Origin: Phreatobacter sp.
GTDB taxonomy: Bacteria; Pseudomonadota; Alphaproteobacteria; Rhizobiales; Phreatobacteraceae
Assembly (NCBI RefSeq): GCF_016793595.1
Contig: NZ_JAEULY010000015.1
Location: forward strand, 124,001-188,000
Direction: 5' to 3'
DNA: 64,000 nt
The notes under the pieces are model-generated. The model made no database searches, was not told the origin of the DNA, and worked only from the letters and a program-made list of their open reading frames with translations. A program made the translations under genes and the position numbers. The first letter of the stretch is position 1. Each line of letters begins with the position of its first letter. This document shows, in pieces, positions 39,701 through 49,493 of the stretch.

Positions 39701-42700
39701 ATGGCTTCCGATCACCACCGCCCCGTCGGCAAGGGCGACCGCGTCTTCCTGATCGACGGGTCGTCCTTCGTCTTCCGCGCCTATTTCCAGTCGATGAACC
39801 AGGACCGGAAGTACAATTCGCGGTCGGACGGCCTGCCGACGGGCGCCGTCAGGCTGTTCTCGACCAAGGTCCTGCAATTCGTCGAGGACGGCGCGCTCGG
39901 GGTGAAGCCGACCCATATCGCGATGATCCTCGACAAGAGCGAGCAGTCGTTCCGCAAGGAGATCTACCCGGACTACAAGGCGCACCGGCCGCCGCCGCCG
40001 GAGGACATGGTGCCGCAGTTCCCGCTGTTTCGGGCGGCGATCCGCGCCTTCGGCCTGCACGCCATCGAGCAGGACCGCTACGAGGCCGACGATCTGATCG
40101 CGACCTATGCGGATGAGGCCTGCGGGCGCGGCGCGGACGTGCTGATCATCTCGGCCGACAAGGACCTGATGCAGCTGGTGCGCCCCTCAGTCGCCTTCTA
40201 CGACCCCGAAAGCGGCATCAAGGGCAAGCCCGGCTACCGGCCGGAGCGGCTGTTGACCCACGGCGACAAATTCGAGCGCTGGAACGTGCCCGCCGACAAG
40301 GTCGGCGACGTCACCGAATACTGGGAAGGCCTGCCGCCCGAGAAGATCGTCGACATCCAGTCGCTGGAAGGCGACACGTCCGACAACGTGCCGGGCGCGC
40401 CGGGCATCGGCCGCAAGACGGCGGCGCAGCTCATCGCGGAGTATGGCGACCTCGACACGCTGCTGGCGCGGGCCGGCGAGATCAAGCAGCCGAAGCGCCG
40501 CGAGACGCTGACTAACCCGGACGTGATCAGCAAGGTGCTGATCTCGCGCCAGCTGGTACAGCTCGTCCGCGACGTGAAGCTGGAAGTGCCGCTGGACGAG
40601 ACCGGGCTCGCGAAACCCGACGGCCGGACGCTGGTCGCCTTCCTCAAGGCGATGGAATTCACCACCATCACCAAGAAGGTCGGCGAGCTCTATGGCGTCG
40701 ATCCCGCGAAGATCGATCCCGATCCGGCTTTCGCGATCGATCCGAATGCACCGAAGCCGGCGGTGGTGACCGCACCTGCCGCGACCTCTGCGGCGGCGAG
40801 GGCGGCGGAGCCTGTCGCGGAGGGCGCCCCGACGGCCGCGACCCGCGCGGCGAAGGCGCTGGTCGATGCGAGGGCCGTCGGGGTCGATCATGCCGGCTAC
40901 CAGTGCATCACCTCGCTCGATGCCCTCGACGCCTTCATCAAGGCGGCGGCGGAGGCCGGTGTCGTCGCGCTCGACACCGAGACGACGTCGCTCGACGCGA
41001 TGAGCGCCGATCTCGTCGGCTTCTCGCTCGCCTATGCGCCGAACAAGGCCTGCTACGTGCCGCTCGCCCACAAGGCGGGCGAAGCCGGCCTGTTCGATTC
41101 AGGGTTGGTCGAAGGCCAGATTCCCGTGCAGGCGGCGCTGGAGCGGCTGAAGGCGCTCGCCGAGAATCCCGGCGTGCTCAAGGTCGGACAGAACCTGAAA
41201 TACGACCTGCTGATCCTGCGCCGCCACGGCGTCGATGTGCGCCCCTACGACGACACGATGCTGGTCTCCTACGTGCTCGATGGCGGCCTCGGCTCGCACG
41301 GCATGGACGCGCTCTCGGAGCGCCATCTCGGCCACCAGCCGATCAGCTTCGACAGCGTCACGGGCACGGGGCGGAACCGCATCACCTTCGACCGCGTGCC
41401 GCTGGACCGGGCGACCGCCTATGCGGCCGAGGACGCCGATGTGACGCTGCGTCTCTGGCAGGTGCTGAAACCCCGGCTGCCGGCGGAATCAAAGACCGTC
41501 GTCTACGAGACGCTGGAGCGTCCGCTGGTGGACGTGCTGGCGCGCATGGAGCGGCGCGGCATTCTCGTCGACCGGCAGGTGCTGTCGCGGCTGTCAGGCG
41601 ACTTCGCGCAGACGGCGGCGCGCGTCGAGGCGGAGATACAGGAACTGGCTGGCGAGCCGCTCAATCCCGGCTCGCCCAAGCAGCTCGGCGACATCCTGTT
41701 CGGCAAGATGGGCCTGCCGGGCGGCTCGAAGACCAAGACCGGCGCGTGGTCCACGGCGGCCGGCGTGCTGGAGGACCTCGCCGACGAGGGCCACGAACTG
41801 CCGCGCAAGATCATCGACTGGCGCACCGTCACCAAGCTGAAATCGACCTATACCGACGCGCTGCCGACCTACATCAATGCCGAGACCGGGCGCGTCCACA
41901 CCTCCTTCGCGCTGGCCGCGACGACGACGGGGCGGCTGTCGTCATCCGAGCCGAACCTCCAGAACATCCCGGTCCGCACCGAGGAAGGTCGCAAGATCCG
42001 CACCGCCTTCATCGCCGCGCCCGGCCGCAAGCTGGTCTCGGCTGACTATTCGCAGATCGAACTGCGCGTGCTTGCCCACATCGCCGACATACCGCAGCTG
42101 CGGCAGGCCTTCGCGGATGGCGTCGACATCCACGCCATGACCGCTTCGGAAATGTTCGGCGTGCCGGTCAAAGGCATGGACCCGTTGGTGCGCCGCCGCG
42201 CCAAGGCGATCAATTTCGGCATCATCTACGGCATCTCGGCCTTCGGCCTTGCCAATCAGCTCGGCATTCCGCGCGAGGAGGCCGGCGCCTATATCAAAAA
42301 GTATTTCGAGCGCTTCCCCGGCATCCGCGACTACATGGACGAGAAGAAGGCCTTTGTGCGCGAGCACGGCTATGTCGAGACGATCTTCGGCCGCAAGTGC
42401 CACTTCCCGGCGATCAGGTCCGGCAATCCGTCCGAGCGCGCCTTCGTCGAGCGGCAGTCGATCAACGCGCCGATCCAGGGCTCGGCCGCCGATATCATCC
42501 GCCGCGCCATGATCAGGATGGACGCGGCGCTATCAGAGGCGAAGCTCGACGCGCTGATGCTGCTGCAGGTCCATGACGAACTGGTCTTCGAGGTGCCCGA
42601 GGACCAGATCGACGTGACCCTGCCTGTCATCAAGCGCGTCATGGAAAAGGCGCCCGAGCCGGCGCTGGAACTGAAGGTGCCACTCAGCGTCGATGCGCGC

Positions 42701-42730
42701 GCCGCAGGCAACTGGGAAGAGGCGCATTGA
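39701..42730 (+). CDS. polA: DNA polymerase I
   Basis: 1009 residues. N-terminal 5'-3' exonuclease (FLIDGSSFVFRAYFQ, LEGDTSDNVPGAPGIGRKTA, about 1-310), an Ala-rich linker (about 345-400), 3'-5' exonuclease with DTETTSLDAMSADLVG (near 425) carrying the catalytic DxE, and polymerase domain with GRLSSSEPNLQNIP, DYSQIELRVLAHI, RRRAKAINFGIIYG and VHDELVFE. Proofreading residues look intact. Its TGA overlaps the TTG start of the next gene. Confidence 0.97.
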   Translation: MASDHHRPVGKGDRVFLIDGSSFVFRAYFQSMNQDRKYNSRSDGLPTGAVRLFSTKVLQFVEDGALGVKPTHIAMILDKSEQSFRKEIYPDYKAHRPPPPEDMVPQFPLFRAAIRAFGLHAIEQDRYEADDLIATYADEACGRGADVLIISADKDLMQLVRPSVAFYDPESGIKGKPGYRPERLLTHGDKFERWNVPADKVGDVTEYWEGLPPEKIVDIQSLEGDTSDNVPGAPGIGRKTAAQLIAEYGDLDTLLARAGEIKQPKRRETLTNPDVISKVLISRQLVQLVRDVKLEVPLDETGLAKPDGRTLVAFLKAMEFTTITKKVGELYGVDPAKIDPDPAFAIDPNAPKPAVVTAPAATSAAARAAEPVAEGAPTAATRAAKALVDARAVGVDHAGYQCITSLDALDAFIKAAAEAGVVALDTETTSLDAMSADLVGFSLAYAPNKACYVPLAHKAGEAGLFDSGLVEGQIPVQAALERLKALAENPGVLKVGQNLKYDLLILRRHGVDVRPYDDTMLVSYVLDGGLGSHGMDALSERHLGHQPISFDSVTGTGRNRITFDRVPLDRATAYAAEDADVTLRLWQVLKPRLPAESKTVVYETLERPLVDVLARMERRGILVDRQVLSRLSGDFAQTAARVEAEIQELAGEPLNPGSPKQLGDILFGKMGLPGGSKTKTGAWSTAAGVLEDLADEGHELPRKIIDWRTVTKLKSTYTDALPTYINAETGRVHTSFALAATTTGRLSSSEPNLQNIPVRTEEGRKIRTAFIAAPGRKLVSADYSQIELRVLAHIADIPQLRQAFADGVDIHAMTASEMFGVPVKGMDPLVRRRAKAINFGIIYGISAFGLANQLGIPREEAGAYIKKYFERFPGIRDYMDEKKAFVREHGYVETIFGRKCHFPAIRSGNPSERAFVERQSINAPIQGSAADIIRRAMIRMDAALSEAKLDALMLLQVHDELVFEVPEDQIDVTLPVIKRVMEKAPEPALELKVPLSVDARAAGNWEEAH

Positions 42731-43242
42731 GCGAGGCGGAGGCGACGCCGGGGCCGGCGGACGTCCCCAATGTGTGGGGCGTCCTCTGGCTGATCGGCGT
42801 CGTTCTTGTGGGGCTGTTCCTGCTGGTCTCAGGCTTTGCGCAGCGTCCACCGGAGCGGAGCGCGCTGACGGTCGCTGACCATGTCGGGCCGATCAGCTAC
42901 ACGACGCCGCTGGTACGGGTAAGCCGCGGGCGGCGCGGCACCTCCACCTACCGGACGCAGAAGATCCTGCTGTCCGTTTCCGGCTTTGGCCCCATCGAGG
43001 TCTCGCCGCCGCCGACCTTGTGGGTCGATGGCATCGACCGGCTGCGCTACGGCCAGCAGGTCCGTTTCCTTGTCGATCCGCATCTGAGGCTGGTGTTCGA
43101 GGCGACCAGCGAGGGGCGTACGTTCCTGTCGTTCGCGGAGAGCGAGGGCAACCGCCGCGGCCGCAGCAACGGTCTGATCGTCGCCGGGCTGTTCTGCCTC
43201 GGCGTCGCCGCCCTGCACGGCTTCAACCTGCGCAGGGGGTGA
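42727..43242 (+). CDS. small membrane protein of unknown function (DUF3592-like layout)
   Basis: 171 residues with a TTG start that overlaps the polA stop (positions 42727-42730), so it is probably coupled to polA translation. One membrane helix near 17-37 and another near 147-163 bracket a soluble beta-rich stretch. I do not recognise a family with confidence; the two-helix, beta-sandwich layout recalls DUF3592. No functional claim is made. Confidence 0.7.
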   Translation: MSEAEATPGPADVPNVWGVLWLIGVVLVGLFLLVSGFAQRPPERSALTVADHVGPISYTTPLVRVSRGRRGTSTYRTQKILLSVSGFGPIEVSPPPTLWVDGIDRLRYGQQVRFLVDPHLRLVFEATSEGRTFLSFAESEGNRRGRSNGLIVAGLFCLGVAALHGFNLRRG

Positions 43243-43276
43243 TGCCGGATTCCGGGAGAGTATCGGCTGGAGACTG

Positions 43277-43307
43277 CGTCATGCCCGGCCTTGTGCCGGG
43301 CATGACG
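43277..43307. repeat. REP-like hairpin repeat
   Basis: Perfect 13-bp arms (CGTCATGCCCGGC / GCCGGGCATGACG) with a 5-nt loop, between two converging genes. This exact style of element (GTCAT...ATGAC around a GC core) is widespread in Hyphomicrobiales genomes. It may also act as a transcription stop for the converging genes. Confidence 0.8.
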
Positions 43308-43341
43308 AGAATGGGCAGCGCCTCCGGCTCACTCGCCAGAC

Positions 43342-44376
43342 TCAGGTGACGATGGTCGCGGCCTTCTGGGCGAAACGGCCGTCGAAGGATTTGGCGATGA
43401 TATCGGCCGAGACGTTGGCCATCTCCGCATCCAGCGCCTTCAGCATGTCGAAGACCGACTTCATGCCGTCCTGCGCCATGATGCCGGTCTTGGAATAGGC
43501 ATCCTTCGAGGCCTGAACGGCCTTGATGTAGAGCGCCTTGTCGCCGAGGTGATACTGCTCCGGCACGGCGTCGGCGACCTCGGCGGGCGAAGCCTTGTCG
43601 ATCCAGCGCAGCGCCTTGTAGAGACCGTTGACGGCAGCCTGCGTGGTGTTGGGGTTCTTCTCGATGAAGTCCTGACGCAGATAGAGGCAGGCGGCCGGAT
43701 TGGACGCGCCGAACAGGGCGCGGGTGCCGGCCTCGGTGCGGGTGTCGATCAAGGTCACCACGTCGCCATCCGCCTCCAGCTTGGCGATGACCGGGTCGAG
43801 GTGGGAGATCACGTCGATCTCCCCGCGCTTCATGGCCGCGACCGCGCTGGCGCCGCCGCCGATGCCGATGAAGCTGGCATCGCTCGCCTTGAGGCCGGCC
43901 TTGGCCATGGCATGGACGGCGGTGATGAAGGTGGACGAACCCGGCGCGGTGACGCCGATCTTCAGGCCCTTGAAGTCGGCCGGCGACTTGACCTTGTCGG
44001 CGATCGCCTTGCGCACCGCGATGACGATGGTGGGAAAGCGCAGGATCTCGATGGTCGAGCGGATGTCCTGCCCCTTGGCCTGCATGCGCAGCGTGTGTTC
44101 GTAAGCGCCAGCCACGAGGTCGACCGAGCCGCCGACCAGCGCCTGTAGCGAACGCGCGCCGCCGGCGAAGTCGTTGATCTCCATGTCGAGGCCGAAATCC
44201 TTGAAGAAGCCGCGGCGCTCGGCGATCGTCAGCGGCAGATAGTAGAGGAGCTGCTTGCCGCCGACGCCGAGCGTCACCTTCGGCTTTTCCAGCGCGCCTT
44301 GAGCGAAGGCCGGGCCCGGAAGACCCGCCAGCCCCGCGCCCGCGCCGATGAGCGAAAGTACCTGCCTGCGATCCAT
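43342..44376 (-). CDS. NitT/TauT-family periplasmic binding protein
   Basis: 344 residues from the ATG at 44376 (GGAGG five bases upstream); a 16-residue longer frame is very basic. Twin-arginine-like leader MDRRQVLSLIGAGAGLAG, cleavage near GPAFAQG. NMT1/SsuA-like body: LLYYLPLTIAERRGFFKDFG, LVGGSVDLVAGAYEHTLRM, GVTAPGSSTFITAVHAMA. Last gene of the ATPase-permease-binding protein cluster; substrate not predictable (sulfonate, nitrate, pyrimidine precursor or aromatic acid are all in this family). Confidence 0.88.
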   Translation of the reverse strand: MDRRQVLSLIGAGAGLAGLPGPAFAQGALEKPKVTLGVGGKQLLYYLPLTIAERRGFFKDFGLDMEINDFAGGARSLQALVGGSVDLVAGAYEHTLRMQAKGQDIRSTIEILRFPTIVIAVRKAIADKVKSPADFKGLKIGVTAPGSSTFITAVHAMAKAGLKASDASFIGIGGGASAVAAMKRGEIDVISHLDPVIAKLEADGDVVTLIDTRTEAGTRALFGASNPAACLYLRQDFIEKNPNTTQAAVNGLYKALRWIDKASPAEVADAVPEQYHLGDKALYIKAVQASKDAYSKTGIMAQDGMKSVFDMLKALDAEMANVSADIIAKSFDGRFAQKAATIVT

Positions 44377-44436
44377 GTCGTCCTCCACGTTTTTCACGGC
44401 GCGCCGGCGGCGCCTGTCGATCAAGTCGTCCTGGTT

Positions 44437-45228
44437 TCAGACCGTTTTAGTCTCGCCCGGCTTCCAGACAAGCAGCGGCTTCTCGACCAGCGTCACGATG
44501 CCGTCGATCAGCATGACGAAACCCATGAGGATGACCATGCCGGCGAAGACGCCGGTGACGTCGAAGACGCCCTCGGCCTGATGGATCAGGTAGCCGAGGC
44601 CCGCGGCCGAGCCGAGGTATTCGCCGACCACCGCGCCGACCACGGCGAAGCCGACCGAGGTGTGCAGCGACGAGAACACCCAGGCGAGGGCCGCCGGCCA
44701 GTAGACGTGGCGCAGCAGCTGCCGCTCGTTCATGCCGAGCATGCGGGCATTGGCGAGCACCACCTGCGGCACCTCGCGCACGCCCTGATAGACGTTGAAG
44801 AAGACGATGAAGAAGACCAGCGTGACGCCGAGCCAGACCTTGGACCAGATGCCGAGGCCGAACCACAGGGCGAAGATCGGCGCGAGGACGACGCGCGGCA
44901 GCGCGTTCATCATCTTGACGTAGGGGTCGAAGACGGCGGCAACGAGCGGCTTCCGCGCGAACCAGAAGCCGATGACGATGCCTAAGGTGGCGCCGATGAC
45001 GAAGGCGAGGATGGTCTCGACCAGCGTGATCCAGAGGTGCCGGTAGACCGAGCCCTCCATGAACATGGAGCCGACGCGCACGATGACGTCGTAGGGCGTC
45101 GAGAAGAAGAACCGCATGGTCTTCACGTCGCCGACGACCGGCCAGTTGGTGACGACGTGCCAGAAGGCGAAGATGCCGACCGCGACGAGGATCTGGAGGG
45201 CCAGGAGCTTTCCGCGCGAGATGGGCAT
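44437..45228 (-). CDS. NitT/TauT-family ABC transporter permease
   Basis: 263 residues, six membrane helices, BPD_transp_1 domain. Starts with MPISRGKLLALQIL; its ATG overlaps the ATPase stop (TGATG). Visible loop EAA-like motif: ARMLGMNERQLLRHVYWPAAL. A longer open frame continuing to 45777 in another reading belongs to the ATPase gene region and is shadow. Confidence 0.92.
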   Translation of the reverse strand: MPISRGKLLALQILVAVGIFAFWHVVTNWPVVGDVKTMRFFFSTPYDVIVRVGSMFMEGSVYRHLWITLVETILAFVIGATLGIVIGFWFARKPLVAAVFDPYVKMMNALPRVVLAPIFALWFGLGIWSKVWLGVTLVFFIVFFNVYQGVREVPQVVLANARMLGMNERQLLRHVYWPAALAWVFSSLHTSVGFAVVGAVVGEYLGSAAGLGYLIHQAEGVFDVTGVFAGMVILMGFVMLIDGIVTLVEKPLLVWKPGETKTV

Positions 45229-46049
45229 CAGGCGGCTCCCTGTCCTGCGCCGGCCTTGCCGGGAAGGCCGTAGGTCTTGCGGACCTCGTCGCGCAGGCAC
45301 GACCAGATTTCCGCATGGAGGCGGTGGAAGGCTGGCTCGGCCCGGACCTCCGCGATGTCGCGCGGGCGCGGCAGGTGGACCGTGAATTCGCCGATGAAGC
45401 GGGAGCTCGGGCCGGCCGACATGACCACCACGCGGTCGGAGAGGGCAATGGCCTCGTCGAGATCGTGAGTGACGAACATCACGGCCTTGCGGTCCTGCTG
45501 CCAGAGGTCGAGCAGGAGTTCGCTCATGATCAGCCGCGTCTGGGCGTCCAGCGGACCAAAAGGCTCGTCCATCAGCAGGATCTTCGGTTCGCGGACGAGA
45601 ACCTGCGCCAGCGCCACGCGCTTCTTCTGGCCGCCGGAGAGCTGGTGCGGGTAGCGGTCGCCGAAGGCGGACAAGCCCACCTTCGCGAGCATGGCGCGCG
45701 CCTTCTCGTGGGCTTCCCTGCGCGAGACGCCGGCGACTTCCAGACCGATGGCGACATTGTCCTCGGCCGTCTTCCACGGCATCAGCGCGTCCTGCTGGAA
45801 GAGATAGCCGGCCTTGGCGTTGAGGCCCGCGAGGCGCTCGCCGAAAATGTCGCAGGTGCCGGACGACGGCGGCATGAGGCCGGCGGCGATGTTCAGGAGG
45901 GTCGACTTGCCGCAGCCGGTCGGGCCGAGCAGGGCCACGAACTCGCCGTCGCGGACGGAGAGATCGACGGGCTGAACCGCTTCGTATTTCCCGCCGCCCG
46001 CCAAAGCGTATGCGACCGAAACACCCTTGAGGTGTACGGCAGTGCTCAC
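45228..46049 (-). CDS. NitT/TauT-family ABC transporter ATPase
   Basis: 273 residues. Walker A GPTGCGKSTLLNIA (near 42-55), signature LSGGQKKRVALAQ (near 138-150), Walker B ILLMDEPFGPLD (near 158-169), and VTHDLDEAIALSDR switch His. The C-terminal tail follows SsuB/TauB proteins. First gene of this three-gene transporter operon. Confidence 0.95.
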   Translation of the reverse strand: MSTAVHLKGVSVAYALAGGGKYEAVQPVDLSVRDGEFVALLGPTGCGKSTLLNIAAGLMPPSSGTCDIFGERLAGLNAKAGYLFQQDALMPWKTAEDNVAIGLEVAGVSRREAHEKARAMLAKVGLSAFGDRYPHQLSGGQKKRVALAQVLVREPKILLMDEPFGPLDAQTRLIMSELLLDLWQQDRKAVMFVTHDLDEAIALSDRVVVMSAGPSSRFIGEFTVHLPRPRDIAEVRAEPAFHRLHAEIWSCLRDEVRKTYGLPGKAGAGQGAA

Positions 46050-46161
46050 ATTGCCTCCCGGCTTGTCCGTCGGGAGCCCGGCGGCAAGGCTACGCTCCCT
46101 GTTGCGGGGAAGACTACCGGCCGGAGCCCGGCTTGAGAAGTGAGCCGGCGTCGCAGCCGTG

Positions 46162-46806
46162 TCAGCCCCGCTCAGCCGCGACCTTGACGATGGCGGCGCG
46201 CAGTTCGGGAATGCCCTCGCCCTTGCGGCTGGAGGTCGCGATGATCTCGGGGAAGGCGGCCGCGCGCTTCTTCAGCGCCTCGAGCGTCGCGGCGACGAGC
46301 GCCCTGAGCTCGGCACCGGAGATCTGGTCGGCCTTCGTCAGCACGACCTGATAGGACACGGCCGCGCTGCCGAGCGCGTCCAGCACCTCCGCATCCACCG
46401 GCTTCAGCCCGTGGCGGGCATCGACCAGCACGTAGACGCGGGCGAGGTTCTGCCGGCCGCGCAGATAGTCATGGATGACGCGCGTCCAGGCCTTCACCTT
46501 CGCCTCGGGCGCGGCGGCAAAGCCGTAGCCCGGCATGTCGACGAGCACGATGCCGGGATTGGCCGGCCCCTCGACATGGAAGAAGTTCAGCTCCTGGGTG
46601 CGGCCGGGCGTGTTCGAGGTGCGCGCGAGGCTGTTCTGGCCGACCAGCGCATTGATCAGGCTCGACTTGCCGACATTGGAGCGGCCGGCGAAGGCGACCT
46701 CGACACCCGCCATCGGCGGCAGGTGCTTCATGTCCGGCGTGCCGCGCCAGAATGTCCAGGGCCGGGCGAAGATGAGCCGGCCCGCCTCGATCGGGTCGGC
46801 GGTCAT
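46162..46806 (-). CDS. engB: ribosome-biogenesis GTPase YihA/EngB (YsxC)
   Basis: 214 residues. G1 [15 protein letters not shown]3 DMPGYGFA, G4 TKAD, and G2/G5 loops in order; the family opening [13 protein letters not shown] follows a short N-terminal region. Needed for 50S assembly. 23 bp after yidC in the rpmH-rnpA-yidC-engB order usual in this class. Confidence 0.95.
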   Translation of the reverse strand: MTADPIEAGRLIFARPWTFWRGTPDMKHLPPMAGVEVAFAGRSNVGKSSLINALVGQNSLARTSNTPGRTQELNFFHVEGPANPGIVLVDMPGYGFAAAPEAKVKAWTRVIHDYLRGRQNLARVYVLVDARHGLKPVDAEVLDALGSAAVSYQVVLTKADQISGAELRALVAATLEALKKRAAAFPEIIATSSRKGEGIPELRAAIVKVAAERG

Positions 46807-46829
46807 CGTCTAGTCCCCTGGTTCAGCGG

Positions 46830-48689
46830 TCAGGCCGCCGGCTTGGCGGGTCCGGCGCCGAACATCGAACGGAGATTGTCCCACAATTCGATCTTCACGC
46901 CGTACTTGCGCATGATGATGCCCTGCTGGAGCACCGAGAGGAGATTGTTCCACGCCCAGTAGATGACGAGGCCCGCCGGGAACGAGGCCAGCATGAAGGT
47001 GAACAGGATCGGCATCCACTTGAAGAACACCGCCTGGATCGGGTCCGTCGGAGCCGGGTTCATCTGCATCTGGACCCACATCGTGATGCCCATGATGATC
47101 GGCCAGACGCCGATCAGCAGGAAGGCCGGCACGGTGAAGGGAATCAGGCCGAACAGGTTGAAGATCGAGGTCGGATCGGGAGCCGAAAGGTCCTGGATCC
47201 AGCCGAAGAACGGCGCCTGCCGCATCTCGATGGTGATGAACAGCACCTTGTAGAGGGCGAAGAACACCGGGATCTGGATCAGGATCGGCCAGCAGCCCGC
47301 CAGCGGATTGATCTTCTCGCGCTTGTAGAGCGCCATCAGCTCCTGCTGCTGCTTCATCTTGTCTTCCGCGAACCGGTCGCGGATCGCCATCATTTCCGGC
47401 TGCACCTTCTTCATCATGGTGATGGAGGCGTAGCTCTTGTTGGCGAGCGGGAAGAACAGGCCCTTGATCAGCAGCGTGACCAGCAGGATGGCGATGCCGA
47501 AATTGCCGGTCTGGATGAAGATCCAGTCCATGACGACGAAGAGCGGCTTGGTGATGAAATAGAACCAGCCCCAGTCGATCAGGCGGTCGAACCGGTCGAC
47601 CTTGAAGGCCGAGGCATAGCCGTCGACGACACTGACTTCCTTGGCGCCGGCGAACAGGCGCGTCGTGGTCTCGTGGGTCGCGCCGGGCGCAACGGTCGCG
47701 GCGGGCGCGAGGAAGTCGGTCTGGAAGCTCTTGGTCGTGCCCGACTGGAAGAACTTGAAGGCGGCGTCGGTCTCCAGCGCCTGATCCGGGATCAGCGCGG
47801 CGGCCCAGTACTTGTCGGTGATGCCGAGCCAGGCACCGCGCGCCTTGAAGGCCTGCGTCTTGGCACTCTCGATGGCGGAATAGCCGACTTCCTGCAAACC
47901 CTTGTCGCCGAAGACGCCGATCAGGCCCTCGTGCAGGATGTAATAGCCGGAGGTCTGCGGCACGCCATGGCGGGAGATGAGGCCGTAGGCGTGCAGCGTC
48001 ACCGGCGCGCCGCCGGCATTGATGACCGCATCCTTCACCGTCACCATGTAGTTGGCGTCGATCTCGAAGGTGCGGCGGAAGGTCAGGCCCTGGCCATTGT
48101 CCCAGGTGATCACGACCGGCGCGCCGGGGGCGAGCTTGCCGGTTCCCTGCTGGGTCCAGACGGTCTGGGCGTTCGGGACGGCGGTGCCGGCATTGGCGAC
48201 GCCGACATAGCCGAACTCGGCATAGAACGGATGCTGGTGGTGGACCGGATCGATCGGCGAGCCGGCCGGCGCGAAGAGCACGACATGCGCACTGTTGCGC
48301 GCGGTGGTCTCGCGGTAGCCGGTCAGGACGATGTCGTCCAGGCGGCCGCCGACGAGGTTGATCGAGCCGGTGATCCGCGGCGTCTCGATGCCGACGCGGG
48401 GGGTCGCGGCGAGGATCGCCTCGCGGGTCTGGCCGCCGGCAGGCGCCGGAGCCACGGCGCCGGGAGCGGCGGGCGCGGTCGAGGCCGCGCCGGGGGCCGG
48501 CGCGCCCGGAGCCGCCGGCGTGGTCGACGGAGCCTGGCCGGGCTGGGCCGGGCGCGGCTGCTGGGCCTGCTGTTGCGCCTGCTGCTGACGCTGGCGCTCC
48601 ATCTGGGGCATGCCGACGAAATACTGCCAGCCGACGAGAACGAGGATCGAAAGGACGATCGCGAGAATGTAGTTGCGGTTGTCAGCCAT
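46830..48689 (-). CDS. yidC: membrane protein insertase YidC
   Basis: 619 residues. N-terminal helix NYILAIVLSILVLVGWQYF, a Gln/Pro/Ala-rich linker (about 30-95), the large periplasmic P1 domain, and the conserved C-terminal insertase core of five helices (about 370-580: GNFGIAILLVTLLIKGLFFP, PLAGCWPILIQIPVFFALYKV, PAGLVIYWAWNNLLS). Inserts proteins with or without Sec. Between rnpA (18 bp) and engB. Confidence 0.96.
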   Translation of the reverse strand: MADNRNYILAIVLSILVLVGWQYFVGMPQMERQRQQQAQQQAQQPRPAQPGQAPSTTPAAPGAPAPGAASTAPAAPGAVAPAPAGGQTREAILAATPRVGIETPRITGSINLVGGRLDDIVLTGYRETTARNSAHVVLFAPAGSPIDPVHHQHPFYAEFGYVGVANAGTAVPNAQTVWTQQGTGKLAPGAPVVITWDNGQGLTFRRTFEIDANYMVTVKDAVINAGGAPVTLHAYGLISRHGVPQTSGYYILHEGLIGVFGDKGLQEVGYSAIESAKTQAFKARGAWLGITDKYWAAALIPDQALETDAAFKFFQSGTTKSFQTDFLAPAATVAPGATHETTTRLFAGAKEVSVVDGYASAFKVDRFDRLIDWGWFYFITKPLFVVMDWIFIQTGNFGIAILLVTLLIKGLFFPLANKSYASITMMKKVQPEMMAIRDRFAEDKMKQQQELMALYKREKINPLAGCWPILIQIPVFFALYKVLFITIEMRQAPFFGWIQDLSAPDPTSIFNLFGLIPFTVPAFLLIGVWPIIMGITMWVQMQMNPAPTDPIQAVFFKWMPILFTFMLASFPAGLVIYWAWNNLLSVLQQGIIMRKYGVKIELWDNLRSMFGAGPAKPAA

Positions 48690-48707
48690 CGGTCTGTCGG
48701 CAGGAGG

Positions 48708-49085
48708 TCAGGACGGGGCGCCGGCCGGGTGGCGCGGCGGGCGGGGAACCGAGGCCCGGCGCAGGGCGTCGGCGAGATCGGTCATGAGAGTGTCGAACGG
48801 ACGGTCGAGCGCGTTGCGGTTCAGGACCAGCACATAATCCGAGCCCGGGGCGGCGCAAGGCGCGGCACCAAGCCGCACGGCCTCCTTGAGGCGGCGGCGC
48901 ATGCGGTTGCGCTCGACGGCGCCACCGGTCTTCTTGGTGACGGTGAAGCCGAAGCGCGGCGGCAGGTCGTCGCCGCGGCGGCGCTCCTGCAACACGAAAG
49001 CCGCCGTTGCGACACGGCGGCCCTTGGAACAGGCAACGAAGTCGGCGCGGCGAACGAGGCGGCGGGGTGTCGTCGAACTTGTCAT
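48708..49085 (-). CDS. rnpA: ribonuclease P protein component
   Basis: 125 residues from the ATG at 49085 with GGGAGG upstream; an in-frame extension to 49124 is unlikely. RNase P protein pattern RLVRRADFVACSKGRR, RFGFTVTKKTGGAVERNRMRRRLKEA (RNR motif). Processes tRNA 5' ends with the RNase P RNA. 81 bp downstream of rpmH. Confidence 0.94.
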   Translation of the reverse strand: MTSSTTPRRLVRRADFVACSKGRRVATAAFVLQERRRGDDLPPRFGFTVTKKTGGAVERNRMRRRLKEAVRLGAAPCAAPGSDYVLVLNRNALDRPFDTLMTDLADALRRASVPRPPRHPAGAPS

Positions 49086-49166
49086 CCGCACCTCCCGCCG
49101 TGTCCGGGCCGGACCCACGATCACGGGATCGCGGACCTGCCCAGGTTCTGCCCTATCGCGCTGTCT

Positions 49167-49301
49167 TCACGCAGACAGGCGCTTGCGGCCCCGCGCGCGG
49201 CGGGCGGCGAGGACGCGCTGGCCGCCCTTGGTCGCCATACGGGCACGGAAGCCGTGGCGGCGCTTGCGGACGAGCTTGGACGGCTGGTAGGTGCGTTTCA
49301 C
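49167..49301 (-). CDS. rpmH: 50S ribosomal protein L34
   Basis: 44 residues with a GTG start: [20 protein letters not shown] then [21 protein letters not shown]. Completely typical L34. Preceded by a strong promoter at 49421-49449 with about a 110-bp leader, and followed by rnpA. Confidence 0.97.
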   Translation of the reverse strand: MKRTYQPSKLVRKRRHGFRARMATKGGQRVLAARRARGRKRLSA

Positions 49302-49420
49302 GGGACGTCTCCGCGCGTATCTGGATCAATCGATCAATGGGGTTTCAGGAACGGCCTGCAGGCGGCGAACCCTCAAAAGGCTCACGCGCTCGGGCGCGGG
49401 CCGCTCCCAAGTCGGCGCGG

Positions 49421-49449
49421 GTTATGGCCGCGCTTCCACCAAAAGTCAA
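49421..49449 (-). promoter_or_regulatory. sigma-70-type promoter of rpmH
   Basis: On the minus strand TTGACT (-35, 49444-49449), 17-bp spacer, CATAAC (-10, 49421-49426). Right spacing and near-consensus -35, upstream of a ribosomal gene. Confidence 0.65.
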
Positions 49450-49493
49450 CGCGGAATGGCCGGGAGCGACAAAGCACCCGGCCGATGGCGGCT

